Assembly: GCA_013697915.1 (NCBI GenBank)
Contig: JACCVY010000041.1
Location: 1 to 64,000 of the forward strand
From: Blastocatellia bacterium
GTDB taxonomy: Bacteria; Acidobacteriota; Blastocatellia; Pyrinomonadales; Pyrinomonadaceae
Length of the DNA stretch: 64,000 nt
Reading direction: 5' to 3'
Positions within the stretch are counted from its first letter, which is position 1. Each line of letters begins with the position of its first letter. Shown here piece after piece: positions 1 through 7,394 of this stretch. Below the pieces are notes generated by a model. It did no database searches. It had not been told where the DNA came from and worked only from the letters and a program-made list of their open reading frames with translations. A program made the position numbers and the translations under genes.

Positions 1-364
1 CTGTTACACGCTGAAGTATCAACCGCCCGCGTTCATGTGGAAACAGCATCAAGATCCGGTTCTGGCCTTCAAAGAGGGGCTTTATGCTTTCCCATGCGCT
101 GTCTCTGAATCGCTTAGCCTTTTTAGGAATTTCATCCTCAAGAATCAACGGCGGGAGCATATGATCCTTTTCAAGAACGCGTGCTTCATTAGTTGAGAGG
201 CTTTGTAACAAGTCGCTAGCCTTGTGCCAAACCGGATTGGCCACGGGGCTATCGACATCAATGACGGCTACATCTGTGCCAGTAGGATCAACGTGAAGCA
301 CGCGCAGGACAACGCCATCGGTTGAATCACCTAAGACTTCAATCAGCATTCCCTGGCTAATCAT
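1..364 (-). CDS. tnsB: TnsB-like transposase, N-terminal part (truncated by window edge)
   Basis: The frame opens with ATG at 364 and stays open to the window edge (about 121 residues, beginning MISQGMLIEVLGDSTDGVVL). Its ATG overlaps the tnsA stop as ATGA, so the two are probably translationally coupled. TnsB is the DDE-family transposase that binds the transposon ends and joins the 3' ends to the target, working with the TnsA endonuclease. The identification rests mainly on position directly after tnsA. The visible part is the poorly conserved N-terminal region, and the catalytic core lies outside the window. It contains Trp-rich helical stretches such as NPVWHKASDLLQSL, but no diagnostic motif. 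Confidence 0.75.
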   Translation of the reverse strand, partial: MISQGMLIEVLGDSTDGVVLRVLHVDPTGTDVAVIDVDSPVANPVWHKASDLLQSLSTNEARVLEKDHMLPPLILEDEIPKKAKRFRDSAWESIKPLFEGQNRILMLFPHERGRLILQRVT

Positions 365-1203
365 CCGCAACGCCTCGCGGTTTGTTGAAGACTAGAGTAT
401 GCGCTCGAAATTACGAGGGGCCTGCACGGTTCGATGCGCTCGGTCATGTTAATCGGCCATACCTTGTTAGCGATCAGATGACGAGCGACGGCTAAACTAC
501 TGCCAGTGGTAAGAGCAAACTCAGCATCGCAGACGGCGGCGAGCTCACACAGTGGCAGCTCTTCATTAAGGACCAGCTGTGTAAGCCGCTCGGAGGTCTT
601 TAGAATTACCCGCTCCGTCAATGGGTAAAGGTCCACAATGCGGAAGTAGGGGCGAACCCACCTAACGTTGGCAACGAAATTCTTATCAACCTGACGATCT
701 GTTACGAGTCCCCAATCGAGGCTTCGAACCTTAAAGTAGCGACGTTCGATTTCCAACTTTTCGAGAGTTCGCGAATTTCCTAACGCATTCATGTACTTGA
801 TCGATCGTGCGAAGTAGCAGAATCCACCGGCTTGTCGAACGGTCAAAAACTGGTCTGTGGTCATTACGATAGGCTGACGCGTGCGTGGATCAGTGGGGGG
901 CACAACACCGCACTCACGCGCGAGCGCGATAGTCTCTTCCAGTGGGAGGAGTGGATACTGCTCTCGTATGTCCGTCACGAAAGGAAGGAAATCATGGACG
1001 TGAAAAATGTTTGCTTCGAGATCGCTAAACAGATGATGGACTCTCTGAGTCTTCATCCCTAATATTCGATGAACTCGGCCTCTCGATGGAAAATCTTGAA
1101 TGCGGAGCCAGGGTTTGTATTCAGCACCCCTTCCTTTCCCAAAACCTTTGGCGATTCGGTCGACAATACTTTTTTGGGTCCAAGTTATCCTTTGTCTACC
1201 CAT
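361..1203 (-). CDS. tnsA: TnsA endonuclease of a Tn7-like transposon
   Basis: TnsA cuts the 5' ends of a Tn7-type element so that it is excised by cut-and-paste together with TnsB. The 280-residue protein shows the family core: E63 in SDLEANIF, the DIREQYPLLPLEE stretch at 78-90, D117 in VMTTDQFL, K136 in SIKYMN, and RTLEKLEIERRYF near 145-157. E, D and K match the restriction-endonuclease-like catalytic triad of Tn7 TnsA, so the enzyme looks intact. I chose ATG 1203, preceded by GGTGGGACGG, because it gives the family's usual length and N-terminus. The same frame stays open upstream to 1344 through a terminator hairpin, but that extension looks like leader. The stop overlaps the tnsB start. 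Confidence 0.93.
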   Translation of the reverse strand: MGRQRITWTQKSIVDRIAKGFGKGRGAEYKPWLRIQDFPSRGRVHRILGMKTQRVHHLFSDLEANIFHVHDFLPFVTDIREQYPLLPLEETIALARECGVVPPTDPRTRQPIVMTTDQFLTVRQAGGFCYFARSIKYMNALGNSRTLEKLEIERRYFKVRSLDWGLVTDRQVDKNFVANVRWVRPYFRIVDLYPLTERVILKTSERLTQLVLNEELPLCELAAVCDAEFALTTGSSLAVARHLIANKVWPINMTERIEPCRPLVISSAYSSLQQTARRCG

Positions 1204-1254
1204 GAGTCCGTCCCACCTCTCATTGGCCAACGTCCCAAAGCGACGAGGCAATAG

Positions 1255-1309
1255 AAAAAGGACTCTTGTAGAGATCTTTTGGATGCGATCTCTACAAGAG
1301 CCCTTTTTT
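1255..1309 (-). terminator. Bidirectional intrinsic-terminator hairpin in the tnsA leader
   Basis: A 17-bp stem (1260..1276 with 1287..1303, one mismatch) surrounds a 10-nt loop. It is flanked by AAAAA on one side and TTTTTT on the other, so it can act in both directions. It sits only about 50 nt upstream of the tnsA start and downstream of the likely tnsA promoter. It could therefore attenuate tnsAB transcription or shield the operon from outside transcription. Confidence 0.8.
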
Positions 1310-1331
1310 GTTGACGCTCGGATTTGCGTAG

Positions 1332-1378
1332 CCTGTTTTAGCAAGAGAGCGCGAAAGCACGCGCGTCTCTTTTACAGG
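1332..1378. repeat. Nested inverted repeat in the tnsA leader
   Basis: An outer arm pair CCTGT/ACAGG encloses an inner stem AGAGAGCGCG (1344..1353) with CGCGCGTCTCT (1360..1370). The RNA would form a second hairpin upstream of the terminator-like stem, so it might be the alternative partner in an attenuator. It could also be a protein-binding site. Function is unknown. Confidence 0.5.
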
Positions 1379-1410
1379 TCGGCTCTAACTTACTTTCAAA
1401 ACTTCGGGAT

Positions 1411-1438
1411 ATTCTAAATCCCTATGAGTTTTTGTCAA
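1411..1438 (-). promoter_or_regulatory. Probable tnsAB promoter with shared upstream box
   Basis: On the minus strand, TTGACA (1438..1433) is followed after 16 nt by TAGAAT (1416..1411), close to sigma70 consensus. The -35 overlaps the stop codon of the preceding regulator gene. The sequence TTGACAAAAACTCAT here nearly repeats TTGACAAAAACTTAT in the regulator's own promoter (1761..1747), suggesting a common operator. The implied leader to tnsA is about 200 nt. Confidence 0.6.
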
Positions 1439-1695
1439 GACGAAAATCGCTTTGAGCCGTCTTCTGTTTTTTCTAACAAATATTGATAGGCCGGGGAGCT
1501 CGGTGTTCTATGGCCCTGTTCATAGCCAATATAAGTACCTAGCGGAATTTTCAATTCAATTGCGGCCATCCTTTGTGTAAAGGCGGCGATCCCGCTCTCT
1601 TTTGCGCGTCGTTGGCGCCACAACTTTAACCGTCGCGGAATATTTAGATTGATTTTTCTCCCGTTCCAACTCTTGTCCATGTGCGTGCTCGTCAT
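1435..1695 (-). CDS. Small helix-turn-helix (XRE/Cro-like) regulator
   Basis: This 86-residue basic protein has a C-terminal half reading LGTYIGYEQGHRTPSSPAYQ, the pattern of the recognition helix and following turn in Cro/CI-type DNA-binding proteins. It is likely a repressor or activator of the transposition genes just downstream. I chose ATG 1695 because AGAAGGGA precedes it; the frame is open further upstream to 1761, but that part overlaps the promoter. It has a strong promoter of its own and is divergent from the other small regulator at 1786. Family assignment is by pattern only. Confidence 0.6.
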   Translation of the reverse strand: MTSTHMDKSWNGRKINLNIPRRLKLWRQRRAKESGIAAFTQRMAAIELKIPLGTYIGYEQGHRTPSSPAYQYLLEKTEDGSKRFSS

Positions 1696-1731
1696 GAGAG
1701 TCCCTTCTCTGTCTGGAATAGTACACAAATA

Positions 1732-1761
1732 TATATATCCCATGCGATAAGTTTTTGTCAA
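1732..1761 (-). promoter_or_regulatory. Promoter of the XRE-like regulator
   Basis: TTGACA (1761..1756), an 18-nt spacer, then TATATA (1737..1732) on the minus strand, about 40 nt before the start codon. The first 15 bases match the box at the tnsA promoter except for one base, consistent with autoregulation and co-regulation. Confidence 0.65.
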
Positions 1762-1785
1762 CTGGCATCGAGGAGCAGCCGTTGA

Positions 1786-2043
1786 ATGTTTGTTTCTAAT
1801 TGGCTACAGTTCGTTTTTATGAATGGCTTCACAACAGCGGAAGTTGCAGCACGATTGGGGGTGGCACAGCCAACAGTGAAACTCTGGTGCCAACAAGGGC
1901 GCTTTCCAAGCGCAAGACTTCACTCAACACCTCGCGGCCCGATTTGGCTGATCCCGGAAGTGGATATAAAACACTTCATCCGGCCAAAGAGAGGTAGACC
2001 CGGGACCCTAAACAAGAAATCCAAGGTTGTAAAAGGTCCATAA
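1786..2043 (+). CDS. Excisionase/MerR-type helix-turn-helix protein
   Basis: The 85-residue protein contains a winged-helix pattern at about residues 14-65: FTTAEVAARLGVAQPTVKLW for the helix-turn-helix, then GPIWLIPEVDIKHFI for the wing and following helix. This is typical of small excisionase or MerR-like DNA-binding proteins (HTH_17 type). The C-terminus is Lys/Arg-rich. GAGGAG lies 10 nt before ATG 1786; an internal ATG at 1819 starts just before the domain and is the alternative. It is transcribed divergently from the XRE-like gene. Inside a Tn7-like end it is most likely a transposon-borne regulator; its target is unknown. Confidence 0.65.
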   Translation: MFVSNWLQFVFMNGFTTAEVAARLGVAQPTVKLWCQQGRFPSARLHSTPRGPIWLIPEVDIKHFIRPKRGRPGTLNKKSKVVKGP

Positions 2044-2093
2044 AAAGGGCAATAACATACTTGACTGACTGTAGGTAGCTTTAACGAGGTGAG

Positions 2094-2685
2094 TTATACT
2101 TTTGTTGCTTGTTCAGTGGCATCCGATCGTGCAGCTTTAGGCTGCAAAGCGGTTTGGCCGTAGGATGGAGGCTCTGAATCAGGTTTGCTGTTTTGTCCCC
2201 GAGCGCCCGCGGCGGTCTGGCCGGGTGTAAATCCAGATGGCGTCGACGAAGTGGGGCCGGAAGACCCGGTATCGGTTTGGGGAGGGACTGCGCCCCTCTC
2301 CCAAAGCAGCTTTCCGTTGGGTGACCTCGGAACGTTTCGGACGTTTGCGCGACGCCTTCTAGGGTTGCACGTGGCGCCCGGGTGCCCGCTATTTTAGAGT
2401 CAGCAGAATGTGCGTCGAGAGGCGCACCAGCTGCCCTGGACGAGGAGCCGCCTTCGGGTTGGCCGCTCTCAGGACTTTGGAGGCTTGGCGACCCTCCCTG
2501 CTGGCCTATTATTCCGATTGCTCTTCGTCTTCACCTGTAGATTCCTTGCGTTTCCGTTCGTCTTCTTTTCTAAGTGTCTGGCCTTTCAGTAGCAGCCGGA
2601 ATACACGTTGCCGGTGCGCTCTTTGTTCGGGCGTTAGTTCTCTCGTCGGTTCTTCCGGCTGTTCTTGCTCTTCTTCTGAGTCCAT
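2094..2685 (-). pseudogene. Probable degraded reading frame in the transposon end
   Basis: On the minus strand three consecutive open stretches in different frames look coding. The first, from ATG 2685 to TAA 2509, gives 58 charged residues (MDSEEEQEQPEEPTREL...). The second reads GQQGGSPSLQSPESGQPEGG and onward from about 2503. The third, in another frame, ends TALQPKAARSDATEQATKV at stop 2094. The last two are rich in S, P, G and Q. The pattern suggests one gene broken by frameshifts, or a small gene followed by unrelated debris. No family was recognised. The 58-residue ORF may itself be intact. Confidence 0.4.
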
Positions 2686-2769
2686 CTCACGCCAGCTTCA
2701 ATTAGGCTTGCATATATTCAACTTCTTGCATCATTAAGGTCGCCCTTAGTTGCTTCTAAGCTACCGGTG

Positions 2770-2851
2770 CTTGCGATCTGTCTTCGGGAACGACTTGATT
2801 GTTCAGGGTACAACTCGATTCTTTAGGGTGCGACTTAATTGCGCATTATCA
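2770..2851 (-). repeat. Array of ~20-bp direct repeats, probable TnsB binding sites
   Basis: Starting points 2791, 2811 and 2831 are exactly 20 bp apart and share CRACTYRATT (CGACTTGATT, CAACTCGATT, CGACTTAATT). Read inward on the minus strand, two copies are CACCCTAAAGAATCGAGTTG and TACCCTGAACAATCAAGTCG. A more diverged copy follows at 2790..2770. Short direct repeats of about this size at the tip are the hallmark of TnsB-bound Tn7-type ends. Confidence 0.75.
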
Positions 2852-2875
2852 CGCGCGAAATAGGACTGGCAGCTG
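2852..2875 (-). other. attTn7-type insertion site downstream of glmS
   Basis: These 24 bases separate the proposed transposon tip from the glmS stop codon. TnsD-type proteins recognise the conserved 3' end of glmS (encoding LAKSVTVE here) and direct insertion about 25 bp downstream without harming the gene. Spacing fits; the TnsD gene itself is outside the window. Confidence 0.7.
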
Positions 2876-4738
2876 CTACTCAACCGTAACTGACTTCGCC
2901 AGGTTCCTTGGCTGGTCCACGTCGCAGCCGCGGCGCACGGCGATGTGATAGGCAAGCAGTTGTAGCGGAATGATTGAAAGAATCGGACCCAGCAGATCGC
3001 TGGCCGGGGGAATGCTAATTACGTAATCAGACACAACAGAAGACATCGTGTCTCCTTCGGTCAGCACTGAAATCACAATACCTTCTCGCGCTTTAACCTC
3101 AACAATGTTTGAATGCGTCTTTTCATAACGCAGTTCCGACGAGCGGTTGCCGTCTTCGCGTGTGTTGATGAACATCACGGGTAGACGTTCGTCGATTAAC
3201 GCGTTTGGACCATGCTTCATCTCGCCAGCCGGATAGCCTTCCGCGTGAATGTAGGAAATCTCCTTCAGTTTCAGCGCGCCTTCCAAAGCCACAGGAAAGT
3301 TGATGCCGCGGCCTAGGTAAAGAAAATCCGTCACGCGGAAAAATTCTTTCGAGAGTTCTTCAATGTCGTCTGATTCGTTGAGCAGATGTTCAAGCTTGAC
3401 CGGCAACTCAGCCAGTTGCTGTGCATGATGCTTGGCTTCATCCTCCGAAAGAGTGCCGCGAACGTTACCAAGATAGAGCCCGAGCAAATAGAGCGCGACC
3501 ATCTGAGAGGTGAATGCCTTGGTGGAAGCGACTCCGATCTCCGGACCGGCGTGGGTGAGCACGGTGCCATCGGCCTCGCGCGTGATCATCGAGCCAAAGA
3601 CGTTGCAAATGGCCAGCACTTTACTACCTAGCTCTTTCGCTTCTCTTAGTGCGGCGATGGTGTCTGCGGTTTCGCCGGACTGAGAAATGACCAGCATCAG
3701 CGTGTTCTCGTCCATCACCGGATCGCGATAACGAAACTCGGATGCGTAATCAACTTCCACCGGAATGCGGGCCAACTGTTCAATCATGTACTTGCCCGCA
3801 AGTCCTGCATGCCAGGAAGTGCCGCAGGCGGCAATCTTAATCGAGGTAAACTTTTTGAAGTCAGCCTCGGTGATGTTTTTCATCTCGTCGAGAAAAACGC
3901 GGCCAGTGTCCAAAGAGATGCGGCCCTGCACAGTGTCTCGAACTGATCGCGGCTGCTCGTAAATTTCCTTGAGCATGAAATGTTTGAAGCCGCCTTTTTC
4001 CGCCATGATCGGATCCCAGGTAATCCGTTGGATCGCAGGCTGGACCGAATTGCCTTCAAAGTCAGTCACCCGGACGGCGTCCCGTGTGAGGATGGCAATT
4101 TCACCATCGCCGAGAAAGAAGACGTCGCGGGTGTGTTGCAGAATCGGCGGAATATCGGAAGCAACAAAAAATTCGCCGTCGCCCAAACCGATGACAACCG
4201 GCGGCCCCTGGCGCACGGCGATGATCGTGTCCGACTCGTCCGCATTGATAATTGACAGTGCGAAGATGCCTTTTAGATCCAGCATCGCGCGGCGAACCGC
4301 GTTTTCGAAGTTGTGATCCTCTTTCAGATACTCTTCGATCAGGTGGGCGATAATTTCGGTGTCGGTTTCAGTGACGAACTGGTGGTCTGTCTTGCGCAAA
4401 CGCTCTTTCAGTTGCAGATAGTTTTCAATAATGCCGTTGTGGACCACGACGACTCGGCCGGTGCAATCGCGATGCGGGTGCGCGTTTTCTTCGGTAGGCC
4501 GGCCGTGAGTGGCCCAGCGCGTATGACCGATGCCGTAGGTGCCATCGAGCGGACTCAGACGGATCGTCTCTTCGAGATTGCGTAGTTTGCCTTCAGCTCG
4601 GCGTATTTCGAGATCGTGGCCCTCATTGACAACCGCAATACCCGCCGAATCGTAGCCGCGATATTCCAGCTTGCGCAGGCCCTCAATGATCAAGGGCACA
4701 ACCTGCTTGTTTCCAACGTATCCAACAATTCCGCACAT
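2876..4738 (-). CDS. glmS: Glutamine--fructose-6-phosphate aminotransferase
   Basis: GlmS makes glucosamine-6-phosphate from fructose-6-phosphate and glutamine, the entry step to UDP-GlcNAc for peptidoglycan. The 620-residue protein has the N-terminal glutaminase domain with Cys2 (MCGIVGYVG) and HTRWATHG near residue 73. Two SIS sugar-isomerase domains follow (CGTSWHAG near 310, [10 protein letters not shown] near 355) and the conserved C-terminus LAKSVTVE. Length is normal. It is the last gene of yvcK-glmU-glmS, 88 nt after glmU, separated by a large inverted repeat. No glmS ribozyme was recognised upstream. Its 3' end is the target site of the Tn7-like element. Confidence 0.98.
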   Translation of the reverse strand: MCGIVGYVGNKQVVPLIIEGLRKLEYRGYDSAGIAVVNEGHDLEIRRAEGKLRNLEETIRLSPLDGTYGIGHTRWATHGRPTEENAHPHRDCTGRVVVVHNGIIENYLQLKERLRKTDHQFVTETDTEIIAHLIEEYLKEDHNFENAVRRAMLDLKGIFALSIINADESDTIIAVRQGPPVVIGLGDGEFFVASDIPPILQHTRDVFFLGDGEIAILTRDAVRVTDFEGNSVQPAIQRITWDPIMAEKGGFKHFMLKEIYEQPRSVRDTVQGRISLDTGRVFLDEMKNITEADFKKFTSIKIAACGTSWHAGLAGKYMIEQLARIPVEVDYASEFRYRDPVMDENTLMLVISQSGETADTIAALREAKELGSKVLAICNVFGSMITREADGTVLTHAGPEIGVASTKAFTSQMVALYLLGLYLGNVRGTLSEDEAKHHAQQLAELPVKLEHLLNESDDIEELSKEFFRVTDFLYLGRGINFPVALEGALKLKEISYIHAEGYPAGEMKHGPNALIDERLPVMFINTREDGNRSSELRYEKTHSNIVEVKAREGIVISVLTEGDTMSSVVSDYVISIPPASDLLGPILSIIPLQLLAYHIAVRRGCDVDQPRNLAKSVTVE

Positions 4739-4750
4739 ATGTTTTCCTTA

Positions 4751-4845
4751 GTGAAAAGTGAAAGGTGAAGAGTGAAGAGTCATAAAACAAGCGGCGGCAA
4801 TGATGCCGTTTTGTTTTTTTGACTCTTCACTCTTCGCTTTTCACC
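4751..4845. repeat. Word-repeat palindrome between glmU and glmS (GTGAAGA family)
   Basis: The left arm (4751..4781) is built of GTGAAAA/GTGAAGA words. The right arm (4821..4845) is its reverse complement with about 22 of 25 bases matching, and a second hairpin (AAAACAAG..GTTTTGTTTT) lies in the loop. The right arm overlaps the end of glmU, so the last residues VKSEE and the stop codon are encoded by the repeat. Confidence 0.85.
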
Positions 4846-6248
4846 TCCTTGAACCGCTTCTTGATAACTGCCGGAACGCCGGCGACAAGCGTGTCTGGTG
4901 GCACGTCTTCAGTAACCACTGAGCCGGCCGCGGTAACCGATCCACTGCCGACTCTCACCGGCGCGACCAGCATGGTGTCGGACCCAATGCGCACATTGTC
5001 TTCGATGATTGTTGGATGCTTGTCCTTGCCATCGTAGTTACAAGTTATCGTACCGGCGCCTATATTAGTTTTTTCGCCAATGGTCGCATCGCCGAGATAG
5101 CTCAGATGCATTGACTTTGAGCCGCGGCCAAGGCGTGATTTTTTTACTTCGACAAAGTTACCAACTACTGCGCCCTCCGCAATCGTCGTGTTCATGCGCA
5201 GGTGTGCAAAAGGTCCGACTGCACAGTTTGACTCAATCGTGGAATCGACGATTATGCAATGGTCTTTGATAACCACATTATTCCCCAGTCGCGAGTTGGT
5301 TATCCTGGTCCCGGAATGAACCTCGCAACCCTCGCCAATCACTGAATCACCCTCAATCGCAACGTCCGGATAGATAATGCAATCCTGACCCAGCCTGGTA
5401 CCAGCGCTGATGTAGACGCGCGACGGATCGAGAAAGGTCACGCCGGATTCCAACATCAATTTGCGGACAGTGTTGCGGCGCAGAAGGTTTTCAAACTCTG
5501 CAAGTTCCGCCCGCGTGTTAATGCCGGAAACTTCGCGCGCGTCGCCATGCAAATGGACGTCCACTTTCTCACCTTGCTTCATAAGGATCTCGGCGACGTC
5601 GGTTAAGTAAAACTCGCCTTGATCGTTAGCGGGCTTGACGCGATCGAGCGCCGCCAATAATTTGCCGCTGTCGAAGCAATAAATTCCCGAGTTAATTTCC
5701 TTGACCTTGCGATCTTCGTCGGTCGCATCGCGTTGCTCGACTATGCGAGCAAAATCCTCGTTTGAATTTCTGACGATGCGGCCATAGCCAGTTGGGTTTT
5801 CGAGTCGCACGCTCAGAATTGAACATGCCGCACCGCTAGACCGATGCGCGTCGATGAAGTGTTCGAGCGTCTCTGCTTTCAACAGAGGCACGTCGCCGGA
5901 CAGGATCACCAGGAGCGAGTTGCGATTTTCGAGTTGTGCACGCGCGGACAGCACCGCATCCGCAGTGCCACGCTGCTGCGCTTGCATTACAAATTCAGCC
6001 AGGCTCCCGACCTCGGCTTCTACCGCCTTCATCACTTCCGCGGCCTGGTGACCGACTACAACGAAAATTTTGTCAGGATCAAGACCCTTCGCTGCGCGGC
6101 AGACATAGGCGATCAACGGAGAGCCACCAAGTTCGTGTAGCACTTTCGCGCGCTTGGATTTCATTCGCGTGCCGAGACCGGCGGCGAGTATGAGTACGTC
6201 CAGCGATTGAGGCGTTTGGCGCGACTGCGGGAGGGGCTGATTTTGCAT
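4827..6248 (-). CDS. glmU: Bifunctional GlmU (GlcNAc-1-P uridyltransferase / GlcN-1-P acetyltransferase)
   Basis: GlmU acetylates glucosamine-1-phosphate and then couples it to UTP, giving UDP-GlcNAc. The N-terminal half has the nucleotidyltransferase signature LAAGLGTRMKS at about 21-31 and LSGDVPLL near 116. The C-terminal half is a left-handed beta-helix of hexapeptides (VIGEGCEVHSGTRI..., IGAGTITCNYDG). Its 473 residues are slightly longer than the usual 455-460, from an N-terminal lead of about 15 and a repeat-derived tail. It starts 4 nt after the yvcK stop, so they are co-transcribed, and precedes glmS. Confidence 0.97.
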   Translation of the reverse strand: MQNQPLPQSRQTPQSLDVLILAAGLGTRMKSKRAKVLHELGGSPLIAYVCRAAKGLDPDKIFVVVGHQAAEVMKAVEAEVGSLAEFVMQAQQRGTADAVLSARAQLENRNSLLVILSGDVPLLKAETLEHFIDAHRSSGAACSILSVRLENPTGYGRIVRNSNEDFARIVEQRDATDEDRKVKEINSGIYCFDSGKLLAALDRVKPANDQGEFYLTDVAEILMKQGEKVDVHLHGDAREVSGINTRAELAEFENLLRRNTVRKLMLESGVTFLDPSRVYISAGTRLGQDCIIYPDVAIEGDSVIGEGCEVHSGTRITNSRLGNNVVIKDHCIIVDSTIESNCAVGPFAHLRMNTTIAEGAVVGNFVEVKKSRLGRGSKSMHLSYLGDATIGEKTNIGAGTITCNYDGKDKHPTIIEDNVRIGSDTMLVAPVRVGSGSVTAAGSVVTEDVPPDTLVAGVPAVIKKRFKEVKSEE

Positions 6249-6252
6249 TCAG

Positions 6253-7284
6253 TTATGCGGGCACCGGGCGTGTCGAAGCTTGTTGCTGGCAGGACATCAC
6301 GACGCGGGCTAGCAGCGTTGAATCGTGCCGTACTTTTTCACCTTCTTCGAGCAGGTTTGCGCAGATGATCTGCGTCGACTGATTGAGCGCTCCTTCCAGT
6401 GAATCATCATCAATCCCGATTTGCTGCGCACCTTCCTGTGCGTAACGCGTTGCCTGATCGTCGGTAATACGGCGACCATTGACTACAACAAAATCAAACT
6501 GGATTTCAGGAGCGTATCGCCTAATCGTCTCAAGGTGTTCACGCGCGGAATAATTGTCAGTTTCGCCGGGCTGAGTCATCAGGTTGCAAATGAAAATCTT
6601 AGTGGCGCCACTTTCTCCGATGGCTTGGGATACGCGCGCGACGAGCAGGTTTGGCAGGATGCTGGTGTAAAGCGAGCCTGGACCTAGAGTAATAACGTTG
6701 GCAGCGCGAATTGCTTTTAACGCCTGCGGTAATGGCAGGCACTGTTCCGGTTCCAGACGAAGACGACGAATTGGCACACGCGAAGCAGAGATTTGAGTTT
6801 CGCCGCGAACGACCCTTCCATCTTCCAGTTCCGCAACCAAACGCACGTCGCTGATTGTTGCCGGAAAGATGTGGCCCTTGCTCGCCAACACTTCCGATGA
6901 AAGGCGAACAGCTTCGGTGAAATCTCCGGTGACTTGGGTAAGTGCCGCAAGAAACAAATTGCCAAAGCTGTGACCGCCAAGTTCGCCGGTGCCGCGAAAG
7001 CGATGGCGGAATAGTCGCGAAAGCAAAGTGGAATCTTCGGAAAGCGCAATCATGCAGTTGCGAATGTCACCCGGCGGAAGCATTTGCAACTCCTCGCGCA
7101 AACGACCAGAGCTGCCTCCATCGTCAGAGACAGTAACAATCGCCGATAAGTTCTCGATCCAATATTCTGCAGAGTCCGGTCTGGCCACAAGACGCTTCAA
7201 GCCTGCGAGCAGCGTCGAGAGCCCCGTCCCGCCGCCAAGCGCGACCAGATTGAGACCGGATTTTTCCGAGAAAAGATAAGGCAA
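6253..7284 (-). CDS. yvcK: YvcK/GlmR family regulator (gluconeogenesis factor)
   Basis: The 343-residue protein matches the YvcK/CofD-like family: a nucleotide-binding GGGTGLSTLL loop at about 17-26, then VTVSDDGGSSGRLREE and PPGDIRNCMIAL, and the LGPGSLYTSILPNLLV segment near 200. In Firmicutes YvcK (GlmR) binds UDP-GlcNAc and stimulates GlmS, linking carbon flow to the wall. Here the gene is first in an operon with glmU and glmS, which strongly supports the same role. The family is distantly related to CofD (F420 synthesis), but its context here is wall synthesis. A likely promoter lies at 7330..7357. Confidence 0.95.
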   Translation of the reverse strand: MPYLFSEKSGLNLVALGGGTGLSTLLAGLKRLVARPDSAEYWIENLSAIVTVSDDGGSSGRLREELQMLPPGDIRNCMIALSEDSTLLSRLFRHRFRGTGELGGHSFGNLFLAALTQVTGDFTEAVRLSSEVLASKGHIFPATISDVRLVAELEDGRVVRGETQISASRVPIRRLRLEPEQCLPLPQALKAIRAANVITLGPGSLYTSILPNLLVARVSQAIGESGATKIFICNLMTQPGETDNYSAREHLETIRRYAPEIQFDFVVVNGRRITDDQATRYAQEGAQQIGIDDDSLEGALNQSTQIICANLLEEGEKVRHDSTLLARVVMSCQQQASTRPVPA

Positions 7285-7329
7285 ACTAAACTCCAGCTAA
7301 GGGTGCGCGGTTTGCGCGCTCTCGTCAGA

Positions 7330-7357
7330 ATGATACCTAAAAGGCGAATGCTTTCAA
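7330..7357 (-). promoter_or_regulatory. Probable promoter of the yvcK-glmU-glmS operon
   Basis: On the minus strand TTGAAA (7357..7352), a 16-nt spacer and TATCAT (7335..7330), about 45 nt before the yvcK start. It is the best sigma70-like match in the 110-nt gap after the upstream TPR gene. Confidence 0.5.
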
Positions 7358-7394
7358 ACTACTTACTTAGGGAATAACTTGGCAAGGCAGGATG

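Larger units (their letters stand above)
1..2851. mobile_element. Tn7-like transposon, glmS-proximal end (continues beyond the left edge)
   Basis: The segment holds the 5' part of tnsB, complete tnsA, two small DNA-binding proteins, a degraded reading frame and a terminal array of about 20-bp direct repeats, in the layout of the right end of Tn7. tnsA is the gene nearest the end, as in Tn7. The proposed tip is 2851: read inward on the minus strand it begins TGATAATGCGCAATTAAGTC, with a terminal TG. It lies 24 nt past the glmS stop codon, matching the Tn7 insertion distance. The predicted 5-bp target duplication would be CGCGC (2852..2856), but the other end is outside the window, so the exact tip and duplication are inferred. 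Whether the element carries CRISPR-Cas or other cargo cannot be seen here. Confidence 0.85.

Noticed and set aside
832-1254. Plus-strand frames opposite tnsA
   Set aside because: They lie fully antisense to a protein with clear TnsA motifs and have no start signals.
2090-2500. Hairpin-rich stretch that could be a structured RNA or tracrRNA
   Set aside because: The minus strand reads as coding-like Ser/Pro/Gly-rich sequence over the same bases, and no known RNA signature (tmRNA, RNase P, SRP) fits.
2408-2737. Ser-rich plus-strand frame of 109 codons
   Set aside because: Composition (runs of Ser and Cys) is that of an antisense shadow of the charged minus-strand frame MDSEEEQEQPEE.
4739-4826. 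glmS ribozyme or riboswitch
   Set aside because: The leader of glmS has only the word-repeat palindrome; no ribozyme core could be recognised.
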